Under the pieces are notes generated by a model. It ran no database searches and was not told the DNA's origin. It saw nothing but the letters and a program-made list of their open reading frames with translations. A program made the position numbers and the translations under genes. Below are positions 36,825 to 48,640 of a stretch of 64,000 nt of DNA, piece after piece (within the stretch, counting starts at the first letter, position 1; every line of letters begins with the position of its first letter). This stretch comes from Sclerodactyla briareus. Lineage: Eukaryota > Echinodermata > Holothuroidea > Dendrochirotida > Sclerodactylidae. Location of the stretch: assembly GCA_026419785.1 (NCBI GenBank), contig JAODTK010005620.1, forward strand, positions 124,001-188,000, given 5' to 3'.

Positions 36825-37760
36825 TCAGTACAACATGTCCGGGGCTTGTTTTTCCCAGACGTGTCAATGGGAAGGCAACAAGGACAATTTGATTTGAAAC
36901 ATCATGTTGCCCCCCCCCAATGGGATTCCAACTGGCAATTTCCTAACGCTGCACCAAAACCAATTGCTAGAGAGTTCAGTCACTTCAATCCTTATGTTTA
37001 TAAGAGCCTGACATGTGCTTCTTGATGAGAGCTATATGCAACAAAAACGATCGACAGGCAGCTAGGCTCGGACACATCAGTATGGAGGTTTACGTGGATG
37101 ACGTATGGAATTGTATAAGCGCGGAGGCGGCGACGAAATAATTCTGGGACATATAAAATTTGGACAGAAAAACGTCGACACGGAATTTTTTTGTCTTTTT
37201 ACGAACGCCCGAACTGACACATTTTCAAACGAAATTCTCTGCAATCTGGGGGAGGGGGGTTGTTTTAAACGAAATTGTCCGGACTGCTACCCCCAACCGA
37301 TGGGGGGCGCGACTTAGATGGTAATAATCACGCCCCCTCGCAATATTTAACACAAATCGCCCGCCCGGAATATTAATTGACGACGATTGGCACAGTTTAG
37401 CAAAGCAGTGGGACAATCAACTTCGGGACATGTAGGACTTTCATGGATGAGCTGATGGAAAAATGTAACTTGCCATATGAAGGGTAGTTGGAACTTGGTA
37501 GATGGAATGAGGATGCACAGTAGTAGGATTATGACGATCATCTCGGTCATAGATGAAAACATTCATGAGGTTTTTTTTTTTTTCAGTAAATTGGAAATTG
37601 CAGACATGCGTACATATTCAAGGCGGAGTAATGCAACTCTAAACACACAGCAAGTCTGCAAGTGCATTTCCGGCCATCTGAAGGGTCTCGAAATCCAAAA
37701 ACATTATTTAAACGCCCCGCGCCGACAACCAGTGGCGCTCCGTTTAGAGCACCCCCCCCC
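36825..37760 (+). repeat. Dispersed repeat family 1, copy B
   Basis: Collinear with copy A at 22793-23880 and in the same orientation (see landmarks there: cacatcagtatgga, ataagcgcgga, ctctgcaatctgggg, accgatgg, ccggccatctgaagggtc). Ends in a motif gacaaccagtggcgctccg that also appears in fragments at 47283-47310 and 48620-48640. Confidence 0.75.
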
Positions 37761-37904
37761 CTCCCAATGCAGCAAAACAAATCTACGCACTGGATGTAGT
37801 AAAGTCGTCTTGCCATGATGGGAAAAAAGCGACAACCTGCCTTCTCTGCTGGCCGTAACATGGCGAGTAGGCTAGGAACCCTAACTTTGAGAGAATACTA
37901 AATT

Positions 37905-38275
37905 TGTTTATAACAGATTAAAATCTGTTAAAACAGCTTAATAATCTGTCGTAACAGATTAATAATCTGTCGAACAGATTAATCATATGTTATAACAGAT
38001 TAATAAGCTGTCGTAACAGATTAGAATCTGATTAATAATATGTACGGGCAGATTATTAAGCTGTTACGACAGATAATAATCTGTTACGACAGAGTGTTAA
38101 TCTGTTACGACAGATTATAATCTGTCGTAAAGATTATTAATCCTTGTTATAACAGATATATTTGAGACAAAATTTCTTTTTCGCTCTAAATTGTTCGAAA
38201 TTTTTTTTTCATTGTTCGAAACTTTTTTTTCATTGTTCGAAACGTTTTAATCGATGGCACTAATGGGCTTCGTAA
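37905..38275 (-). repeat. Right inverted block, mirror of 29160-29620
   Basis: The dyad array (taacagattaataatctgt units, about 37905-38160) is followed by three units of ttcgaa…cattg with poly-T (38190-38241), then atcgatggcactaatgggct. This is the reverse complement of the left block in content and order. Confidence 0.85.
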
Positions 38276-39200
38276 TATTGTGTATAACTGTTGTGGTTTA
38301 CCGCAGGTCCTTGTGTTTTATTGCCCCGATTATAGTTTATCATGGCCTTCGGTGAATCCTTACTGAATCTGTCAAAATAGTCGATTATTGTTTTGAGTCA
38401 TTAGTATTGCTTTGATGGGTCGAATCGTTGCAGAATATTAGTGATTGTTTGGTAAAGTGTATTTTATCACTCACATGGGATATCATATCCGCCATGTGGG
38501 TGGGGAGCCATTTCGATTCATACTTTTGTAAGTGAGGGCGCTATTCAGGATGGTTCAAGAAGGTCTTTGCAGTGTTTGGTCACGTGATGTTTGTTTATAG
38601 TCATTCGGGCGGTGTGGGTGCATAGCACAGGATGGGTTTATGGTATTTTGTCATTGTTTCGAGCTGTTGATGTCAGGAAGAAGAGGTTTGTTATTGCTCC
38701 TTGTAGGATTAGGGCAGAAGGCTGGGTGACCCTGTATAGTGTCTGGTAATTATTATTAGCTGTGTTATGGTATGGGTTATGTATTTTGTTTGTGTTGGCC
38801 AGTTCGTACATGTTTTATAGACTCATGCAGTTATTGTGAGTTGAGTAGGTTGCAGAAATTGATTGGGGTTTGTGTTGTAGTTGATGGTTCACGCCAGGCT
38901 ACAGGCACCATGAGGGTCAGGAGGGAGCGCCTATGTTAAATGTGTGACGTGCTCGGGTCATGTTATCGAAATGCATTGGGTCATTGTTGTGGTATGGTGT
39001 TGGGGGGTCACAGGGCAGAAGATTGGTTCAAGCTTATGGTTATTATTTTCCCCTTTTGTACGCTTACACAAAGGAAGGGGTGCGTAACCTGTATGTTGCA
39101 AATCATTCAATCACCTTGTATACAGTTGATCTTTCAGTAATTTTCAGTGTAAATAATGGTGGACAAACATGCTGAGAATCCCTCGCCATCTTTTCACAGG
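38276..39200. other. G/T-skewed stretch without genes
   Basis: From about 38280 to 39090 the plus strand is visibly enriched in G and T with phrases such as gggttatgtattttgtttg. No open frame of note. The skew may mark an old retroelement end or a transcribed strand bias. Confidence 0.4.
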
Positions 39201-39221
39201 TCAAGGGATAGGACCTGTCAC

Positions 39222-39247
39222 AATAATAATAATAATAATAATAATAA
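39222..39247 (+). repeat. (AAT)n microsatellite
   Basis: About nine AAT triplets. Confidence 0.95.
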
Positions 39248-42200
39248 ACAAACGGATTATGGCAAAATAAGTACATTACCTAAGACGTATGCGGGGAGAT
39301 GCGTATCACCGCGAATGAATTCTGTGGAATATCTCCCTAGAAGCCAATCAACGTCAGTATGAATATGCATGGCTGCTGCATTTTAGGCTACTTTCCGCAT
39401 GAACTTATAGATAAGTGTTCTCCTGAAAACAAAACGTTCCCTGGATACGCATACGCCACCCTGGCCCAGCTCGTTCAAATGATTGTGATGAACGATGGGA
39501 GTCGAACCAAACGCAATACCCATGGACGTCGCTAGAGGAAGGGAGTATCGGGTGACCCTATGGCAAATTTCAGTAATCAGTCAAATTTTTTTACCCGAAA
39601 AGTAGCTCGGGCTTATCACCCACCCAGACCTAATGTTTACATATTCAAAGGACACAGGGTTTTCCAGGTGAGGCATATCTATAAGTGGCCTTGTTCTGAT
39701 TGGCAAAAATCTGGGGCAGCGGGTCTCCTCACTAATATCAAGTCAGATTTTAAAAGGTGATCGGGCAATCCAAATATCTAAATAACTAGAAGATATTTTT
39801 TCTCCTCATTTATGACTCAAGTTCTAAATTGGTCAGAAAACAGGTTTTCCTTAAATGAGATATTTCAACTAAATGCCGCAACGGTAACTAAAAAGAAGTT
39901 GCGTACGGAGTCATTAAAGGGGCTGATATAATAGCTGGATAAACACTTAATGCGTCAGTTCCAACCCGAAGTTGATACGACTTTCCGTTACGGGGTTATC
40001 GTACCGTTGAAGTTTGTGTATAAGACAGCTTTTGCGCCTGCGTCATTGCCCCCCCCCCCCCCCGGGCGGCATTTGTGACATGTGCTGCTCGGACAATCCT
40101 CGCCACAGTTTCAATGGAGTAACTGAGATCTTGGACACTTCACATTATTACTATCGGTGTGCAAACATATAATTAAAATCGGGCTCTACATAAGGAAAAC
40201 AAGTTGTATATTAGTCTAGCATTCACTTATGCTAATAATAAGAAAAAAAGAGAATTAGGAAATGTGATAACTGGATCCACGTGTCAAGTGTCATACGCAC
40301 ACGTTCGAGTATACCGCTAAATCTTGGTACCATGGCGTTAGAATGGAATTAATCGCATCCACTTTAACTGCTAACGTACGGCGCGCCAAGAGAGGTGTTG
40401 ATGGCTGGCATCTACGAATTTGGCAGTTAGGGTGGTGATATATCCCCTCATTTCACCGGGTATCATAGTTTGTTAGTGACCTAATAGTTCCTGGAATAAT
40501 TGACAGAGTTCTGGTATTTATTTGTGGAATCAGTGGTTCTAACACAGTAAGCATTGTAGTACGAATTGATTTGGCGAGTCAGGAGCCACACAGTTAACAC
40601 CTGGAACGGGGGACGGCACGTTGAGAAAGTTGTCACAAATGGCCAAATTGCGCAATGCCCGTGTGTATCCGAACGGCTATTGTAAGCATGATTTATTGCG
40701 CAAGATGGAAATTGCATCTCACAGGCCAATGGTAAGATGATGTTCACACTGCAAACCCTGCAAACATTCTGCGTTTTTTTAAATTCAAAAATTTAATTTC
40801 ACTCCCGAAGCATGGGACGAGAATTGAGTAGTGGTGGTACGTGTGATGGTTACTTTGGTGAGAGAAAGACCACAGAACTTCTGCTAGATGTGACTATTCA
40901 ACAAAATGAAACATTGAAATACAGACATAACGGCTGCCCGGGTTGTCAAGTTGTGACGTCATGCGTTATTGCCCCAAATTGGATTCTCCCCAATTCGCTG
41001 CATTAATGACCAAATCATTGAAGGCCCAATACTCAATAGAAACATCGTATTGAAATGGGTTTGGACCTATAAATAGTTTCCATTTACACGATATAACCTC
41101 GTGTATTCAAGGCCCATGCCGTTGTCCTTATTCAGAATTCAAACGCCTATCCAATGGAAAATGGACAAGAATGTGAAAAATTGCTGTACCCTGTTGCATA
41201 GAATGTGGGGTTTGTGCAGGATTACTCGTTTCGATGAGTTACGTCTGGGCGCCGTGACGAACAGAGGCGAGGGAAGAGGAAGGAAAAGCGAGAGCATCAC
41301 AGCCCTCCGTTGACAGTTTCCTGCATAGCTGTACTATCGGCTACGACGGTGCATCATGGTAGGCAATCAAGTAATCAGCTGAAAAACTCTGAGGCTTGAT
41401 ATACTGACTCTCTCTGCGCAGGACAAGTGGCTGATGAAATTCAAGAGTACTTACTCACTAAGGAGTGTACCCAAATGCACATGACCTATAACAGGAATAT
41501 TCTCACGGACTACGGACACGGATGGTTCTACGCTGTGAGTCCCGTGGAAAAATCCTCACTAATTCGGCATATAGCAATGAGCTGAATGGGAGAATATTAT
41601 TCAGTCAGACGCCAACAATCAACAGCCAACTTTGGGCCAAAGTACGCCTATAATTTCTATATATCACTGCTCTCGGGAAAATCCATGACTCCCGCGGCAT
41701 ATAAAATGCGTTTGAGCCTGGAACAGCTTGAATATTGTGCTGCGATATAGCCCTCGCTGCCTTCATCATTGAGAGAAAGAGATTTTAGACGGCGAGTAGT
41801 AGTAGCAGACTGCCCATCATCAATTGGAAATGGGGCTCAAGCATTTTATATCAATCAATATGGTTAGTTCCCCATCATCAAATCTCGCCAGCGCGTACCG
41901 AGAGATTTGGTCTTGGGGGTAGAAGTTAACCAAGGGACAGCGCGAACTCATAAATAGCCTCAACGCCCTATTGGAAAATGAGGACAAGTTATGAGCCCCT
42001 AGCGCCGTCTCCCTTCAACATTTTGGTTGTGGGAACACAGTGCAGTTGTCCCCCAATATTTGGCCTATGTCTAAGTTATTTTTCTAATTCGTATTTTGAG
42101 AATAACAACAGATTCACTAATACGACAAAAACGACCATAACAGTAGTGAAAAGTAATCCTGATTTGTTGCATTTCAAGCATTCGTGTATTTCTGGCAAAT

Positions 42201-45200
42201 CGTCAAATGTAGCGATTTGAGAGAACGGTGAAGTGTTAAGAGGGCGCCATCATTTCAGACAAGTTCCATTGGGGAACAAACACATAACAAACAACAGCCG
42301 TTAACGAGCACGACAATATCTCGCGTGTGAAACATAGGATTTGCATGGGTTGAGCATTGGATTGAACATAGAGGAAAAAATAAAGATCGTTAGGATGGCA
42401 CCAAACCAGTGCTTCCAAGATGATCGTAGTGTGGTACTGTTCTTAACTGTCGCATCAGGGCCCTACTGAAGGGATCAACACTCACAGTGGGACGAAACAT
42501 TCTTTCTCTGCCAGGAGGCTCCGGATCCTGCTTCAGTGCTCTCTCCATCTGACGGGTGTGTTCGCCGAGTCACACCAAAACAAAGGGGGACATATACTGC
42601 CAGAGTATTGGGGGGTTTGAGGGGAATTGGAGTTCACAAATGAGGCGTCGTTGTACCTTTACTAGTAAAAATTCGTGTAGACAATGTTATTTAATATTTA
42701 ATGGTTGTCGATTTTGTTGCTTCTTAGTGAAACAAAATGTCTGGAGATGATGGATGGAGATGGATGAATTGGGTGATTAGGAATCATGGACTAGAGCACT
42801 AGGACTGTGACCTGTAACTTGGGTATAATTGCCTATTGCATAGCTTCATATTTTTTTTTTCTTAGAAGGCGCCAGCTTGAACGATCACAGTATATAGCCC
42901 ATATGCTATTTCTTTGTGGATGTATTTTCTAGCAGGTACTGTTAATGTTAAAATGAAATCAGCAATTGTCTCCCGTGATACTTGCAGCGACGTCATCAGA
43001 CTTTCTTCCATGGGGAGGGGGGGGGGGGGGGGAGTGTCACAGACAGGGGCACAAGAGTACTATAACACGCGGAGCGCGGAAGCGCAACGAAATGTTTAGG
43101 GTGTGCAAAACCCTAAGATGGCCGGAATGGAATTTCCCGGTCGTTTTATGCTGCATGTAACAAGCTTCAAACATGGGCATTTCATGATCGCAAATTTCGT
43201 AATCGGTGGAAAGGAAACATTTGGACATTTGCGGACCTCGGTCCTATCGTTGCCCCAACATTAAATTGTTCGGCCAGAGTGTTCAGAAATTTGCTGCGCC
43301 ATACCATACTACATCTAATAATGCGCGCAAAGCGACCATTTTTGACCCCAGATTCCAGAGCACAATCTTAGAAAAATAGGGGGGATCCAGCCAAAGAGCG
43401 GGACATTTAGCCAGCTTCAGCCAACCATGACTGAAACGTAATGACATAGAGAGCAGGGAACTTCCGAGTAGTTCCCTGGAGAGGGAGAACACGCGTTGAA
43501 ATTAAGCTCTCATAGCCTATGGCTACTGCAGTCCATAATTTGCCGTGTGGAGAGCGGAGGAACAACAAGAGGCTAAAAGGTAGTGATCTGATATGTGAAA
43601 GAGGTGGATTGTAGTTTTCAGTCAACGAGAATGTTTGGTTTTTGTGTATATATTTTCAACCTCACAAATATGTATAAGCTAGGGGGCCAGTGAGGCAGAT
43701 ATTTCCCCAGGAGGTGTGGAGAATGTCGGGAGACGGAGAGCAACGTGACGAATTCCACATCTACCACAACGACTCGCGAAGCGCGAATGTTGTACCCTTT
43801 AGTGCTTTCGGCACATTTGCAACAATTACCTGCCTCTCGTTGTCAGAAGAAAACACAAATCAGCCGGGTACTATGTCATGGCAATGCTAGTCAGTTTTAC
43901 ACAAGGCATGTGGATTTTAATGCTGGAATTGATTACCCTTACCACTCCGGGGATTTTAGTTATCCTCAATCTTGAAAGTGTGGCAATCTATCCACACAAC
44001 ACATTCGCCTTGTTCCCTGGGATCGATTGTCAATTCGTTTTGCCTATTTGTCAATTAAAAAGGAATGAGATTTCAGATGAAGGTCAGAGGAAAGTCCAGT
44101 TTAACTATCCGTCGGGTTGTGAGCTTGTGAGCGCTAGATTTTCCCCACACCCGCGCCGGATTTACGCATGGGCCGACGGGGGCACGTGCCCAGGGCCCCC
44201 ACAAAAATGGGGACCACACAATTTAATAATCGTATTTCATTCAAGAAGTATGTTATGAATTCAGCCAAATTTAGACTGATGAAGGGCTAGCAAACAGCCG
44301 TACTAAACCTGGCTCGTGCCACCGCGTCCGGTCAATAAAGCGCACATGTGAACGGATTTAGCCGAATTGTATCCAGCATTTGGTACCGTCTTACCGAACG
44401 CCGAACAAGCAACTTTCGTTGTTTACGATAAACATTTACATTCATTGAGGTTGTGACCGGTATTATCAAAGGCAGCGATAGGGCTTTCAAGTGCCCCGTC
44501 GTGCCTCCCGGCGTGTGAGTTGCTGCCCAGCGGCTGTGGCGTTCTTCTCTGGAAGAAATCTATGTTTCCTTCACGGCCTCCCCACACACCGTTTCAAGAA
44601 CTGATTGACATCTTGAAAACAAGTGCCCGCCCAGTCATCGTTCCAAAACGCATAACTACAACCGCAGTGGTCAGTGTAGTTCAGATGCAGTTAAAGCCCT
44701 CTATTCTGGGTTCTCTCAGTTTCAAGCAGGCGTTGCATGGACTGGCTAAAGATGTAATCAGACACCCGAGAGCGAGGTATAGAAGCAAATGGGCTCTTTT
44801 GAAATGTGTCCTCCTAGAAGACTGGCATCTCAACAGTTTTCTGGCACGAGTTCTGAACAGCGAATGCAACAGTAACATTCTTGCCTAAAAATACGCACTA
44901 GACCTCAACACAGCAGTTGCAGCTATGTTTTTTTTTATATTCCACAAATTTAAGGCACCCACTCTCAACCACAAGAACTGATACATTACACAACAACGAT
45001 ACATAATACATTATGCACGATCCACTATGCCATCTCAGATATATTTCCTCAATGTCTCCAAATCCGTGCATTTTGCGTTCAACGTTTCACAGTGTGGCGG
45101 TATTTCTGTTTGAAAAGCACATAACATGGCACCCTTCAGTACATTTGCACATAAATATAATATTTTGGCATGGAAATTGTGAAACTATACCATTTAACCT

Positions 45201-46000
45201 TTCTCATATTCTATATCCCAAGCAACGTTTCCGTATTTATCTCACTTTTGGAATCAAACAATTCTCAAATCTATTTAATCCCAGACATGGCCCAATTTTG
45301 GGCAACGCCAAAATAGGTGATCAAAGTTTCAAGAGACTCATTACAAAATTACACTTGAATAATCTATTTATTAATTTTGTTCAAAAAGAATTTGTTGCTA
45401 CTATTCTATAGTATCTGTACTGGAAATTTTTACTTTGGCTATCGCGAATTCATTAACGAGAGAATATTTCTTTCCACGTTAAAATCTGATTTGTTTGAAC
45501 TCAGTTTTTCCCCCGAACACACAATGGGGTTTCTGAACCCTTTGAGAAAGAAATTGTCTTATACAAAACGGCAACTTTTGGGTGTAGACAACCAGAAGAG
45601 GCCGCATAATTTCGTGACTGATCACTGAATGTTTGAATGGCATCCTCATTTCAGCCTGGGTAGGCCCCGCCACGGGGGATCGCTAATTATCCCATCAGCT
45701 TTTGTGGAAGGGAACCTCGGGACAATTGTCTTTCGCAATGAAGCGTCGTATGATAATTTCTAATCCCTGACTCATAAAGAAATCTCTCCATACAGCACGT
45801 TTTGCATTGAACCACCATTAGGAGGATGTGTTCGACTCACTCCCCTAGAATACGGTCATGGAGAAGAGTCTGTCCTTTCCCCTCAGAGGTTCCGTGAAAA
45901 ACTTCCTTCCAGTGGTTGACATATGTTTGCTCACTGAAGCAGCGATTTGCAGCGTATGAAGATTTCTGCATTGATTTCGGTTTTCTAGGCGTTTGTGTTC
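39248..46000. other. Gene-free stretch
   Basis: Many short open frames on both strands, none with recognisable motifs or paired splice borders that I would defend. Homopolymer C at 40050-40063 and G at 43015-43031. 44150-44210 has a ccgcgccggattta…gggccccc phrase typical of degraded transposon ends. Confidence 0.4.
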
Positions 46001-46014
46001 ATTAACAGACGATC

Positions 46015-46034
46015 CAATCCAGCATCCGCCACTG
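46015..46034 (-). repeat. CAGTGGCGGAT-type transposon terminus
   Basis: Read on the minus strand: cagtggcggatgctggatt. Same terminal style as 22709 and 47483. Confidence 0.45.
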
Positions 46035-46710
46035 CTTTTAGTGCACAAGTACATTGATGATTTAGATGTACTATGGGTAATCGAGCTCTTCACAATTCAG
46101 GGAGTTTTCAAAACTTTTTGTTGATTACAAATACCACAGAGGAGGAGCCAACCGGACTGCAGTCACACCACAGATCGTTATATAGTCAGATCATCGCAAG
46201 GGTGTTTATGCCACGTTCCCAAATGGTGAAATCGCACTTCGCTGTACCTGGTTCCTACTGTTTTTCAAACTTGCAGCGGTGATCGGATCTTTAAGTAAAT
46301 AAATTCTTAAAAAAGCAAAGAAAAAACAAACAGGCTCTGAACGACTATGGGAGTAACCCGACTCTGCCGCATAAATAGCCATTATGCCGCATCCCGAGTA
46401 TGACATCTTACGAGAACTTGACTTTAGTCAGCCAGTGACGTTGTGCGGGACTTCTCTAAACATAAAAACGCAACGCAAAGTCATGGTATAAGGTTGGTTT
46501 CCACGTGAAACCGGAAATACCATTTTCTGCTTGATTACATGGTCAGATGTGGGTGGGTGGGGTAAGTATTGGTTCTGGCGGACAAGACCGCCCACAACCT
46601 TTGTTATCTTTAAAATTGCCTAATGAGTCTCGCCACTCTTAATCAAATATATATTCTGTAATATTGCTAGTGCCCATGTAATTTGCGGAAAGGGGACCGG
46701 GGACAAAACG

Positions 46711-46733
46711 GGGGGGGGGGGGGGGGGGGGGGG
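46711..46733 (+). repeat. Poly-G tract
   Basis: About 23 consecutive G. Could form a G-quadruplex; length is unreliable in noisy sequence. Confidence 0.8.
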
Positions 46734-47282
46734 TTGCACAACCGGTTAGTCAGTCTATTCGGAATTTTTCATAACAACAGTCGAGGGCCCCCCATGAGCC
46801 TGTGCCCAGCCCCCCCCCTGTGAGTAATCCGGGCCTGCCCCACCGGTTGCTCATGACGAACAGCACGTATGTGTACAATGTTATAGTAGGCCCCATTCGT
46901 ATATATGTCCTATGGCCGACACACGGGAATGACTTTCAGATGGCTTGATGGTCAGCGCTCTTCGTCTTTCGGCCAAACTCATCACAACCCAGTTAAAAAT
47001 GTGCATGGAATCATGCACCATGCCATGGATACGTATTGTTTCCGTTCGAGTACCGGTATATTTAATATGAACACCCTCATTCTGATCAGTAATGTACGTT
47101 CCTGTGTTGTGCTACTGGTTGACAATGCTTCGTAGGTACGGAACGACTCAAAAATCCTCAAGGAAACTCATTTAAAAAAAAAAAAAAAAACGCATTACCT
47201 CAGTGCCCACTTTCGATTTCCCGAATGTTGGGGACTGCTCTGGGGGGTCTATCAGATGAAAAATTCTTGTACGAATTCGCGG

Positions 47283-48640
47283 CAACCTATGGTGGCGCTC
47301 CGCTCACAAGATCATTCCTCAGCTCCGCCCCATCTCAGCACAAATCGCCGCCCGTGTCCCTCCTAGTATGCGAGGATCGATGATAGTATAATTTGAGACA
47401 TCCCGTCAGCGTTTGGGGATACTGGATCTGTGATGTGCTGCGATATCATCTATCTGTTGATGTATGAACGCGAATAGCTGGTCAGGGGCGGATCCCGGAT
47501 TTTCAAAAGGGGGGTCCAACTTGGATCCAGCGAAAATGACAGTCCAATTTTTGTTCACCTTCACCCTACCCCCCATGAGGGCATACTCCATACCATTTTT
47601 CATTCACTTCATTTTCCAACTTTCTCTCGGGTGATATACGCCTTTTTCGCCCCTATTATCGATATACCGTATGCTATATGCAATTTTGCAAGTTGAGTTG
47701 GAAGCCAATAAGTTAAGAAAGGCGGCAACGCGCCACGGAGCGCGCTATTTTCGGAGTTTCACACGAAAGTTGTCCATGTTAGTGTAACACCTCCCCCACC
47801 CCGATAATACGTGTCTTAAAACTTTCTAGGTAGAATGCAGTAGTGTTTCGGGGAAAGCTTTTGAGGGGTGGGGTCCCCGGACCCCCGGACCCCTTTATCC
47901 GTACTGGATGTGGACCCAGCACGGATCCCTAGGGCGACGGTCGGCAACCTATTCGAATTTGTCACGGTGAGACACAAAACAACTGGCAAGACGCTTTCAT
48001 TTCTCTAAGTTTGGTTCTTGCCCTGCTTGCCTAGCCAACGTTATTTTTCCTTCTAGTCCTTTAACTTTAAACTTCTTATTTGCGGGCTTGGCATCCCTCT
48101 GTCTTCCGAGGGTCTGTGGTCTGCATGTTTCCATGCATTTTCAGAATTCAACTAAATATGTTGTACGGAAACCTGCATACATTTTTTTTTGATTCGACCG
48201 TACTCTCACTTCGAATAGTGCTCAGATCGATGATTCTAGGCGAGCTGAACCAATCCCCCCTTCTCCCGGGACCCCCGCCATTTTACGTCCCCATCCACGA
48301 ACTACCATTGAACCCCGGTCCAAGGTCTACCCACTTTCCCAGGTCCTATACACCCTTAGCTTTAACTTTAGAACTGGGATTGAGAAGTTGTTTTCGGCCA
48401 CACGGGCGTTCGATCATGTTGGGCAACATGGCAACGGGGACATGTCCTGCATTTTTTTGTGAGGGAACATATTGGAAAATTAACACAATTTTGGACAAAT
48501 ATAAAAATTTGGGGATGCTGTTCTGTGTCAAAAATCTATTTCAGGAAGTGCGTTTCCTGCCCCCAATCTAGGGGGGTTTGAACACAACAAATTTTTTTCT
48601 ACGCCTCCGCGCCAACCATGGTGGCCGCGGAGCGGTGATA
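47283..48640 (+). repeat. Fragments of family 1 around a short inverted-end element
   Basis: 47283-47370 (gcggcaacctatggtggcgc, cacaaatcgccgcccg) and 48540-48640 (gaagtgcgtttcctgc…caatct, gccaaccatggtgg) are fragments of family 1. They lie either side of the candidate element at 47483-47906, so an ancestral family 1 copy may have been split by insertion. Confidence 0.45.
47483..47906. mobile_element. Candidate MITE with CAG…GCGGAT ends, 424 bp
   Basis: The left end is caggggcggatcccggattt. The right end on the minus strand is cagtacggataaaggggtcc followed by gggggtccgggg. Ends are imperfect inverted repeats with GGGGTCC subterminal motifs. No target-site duplication is visible and there is no coding frame. 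Confidence 0.45.

Larger units (their letters stand above)
29160..38275. mobile_element. Candidate composite element between inverted minisatellite blocks (9.1 kb)
   Basis: The outer ends match as an inverted repeat: aagcccatta(t/g)tgccatcg on the left and, reverse-complemented, on the right, each followed by three gtttcgaacaatg units and the dyad array. Outside about 29160 and 38275 I see no homology and no convincing target-site duplication. Inside, in order: a broken integrase-like gene (29815-30640), family 2 repeat (30925-31650), a minus-strand LINE (32400-34990), weaker traces of the dyad motif (35250-35590), and family 1 repeat copy B. It could be a large DNA transposon carrying later insertions. 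It could equally be two independent inverted insertions of one short element. Confidence 0.45.

Noticed and set aside
29160..38275. Maverick/Polinton element
   Set aside because: No polymerase B, packaging ATPase, protease or capsid-like frames were seen; the interior holds a LINE and repeats instead.
39480..39510. tRNA-like B box (ggttcgactcc on the minus strand)
   Set aside because: No T-stem pairing, A box or acceptor stem could be formed around it.
43878..44258. 126-codon open frame
   Set aside because: Runs into transposon-end wording (gccggatttacg…gggccccc) and has no recognisable domain.
48080..48571. 163-codon open frame with LNPGP peptide
   Set aside because: The LNPGP resemblance to LINE leader peptides is isolated; no neighbouring motifs, and part overlaps repeat family 1 fragments.
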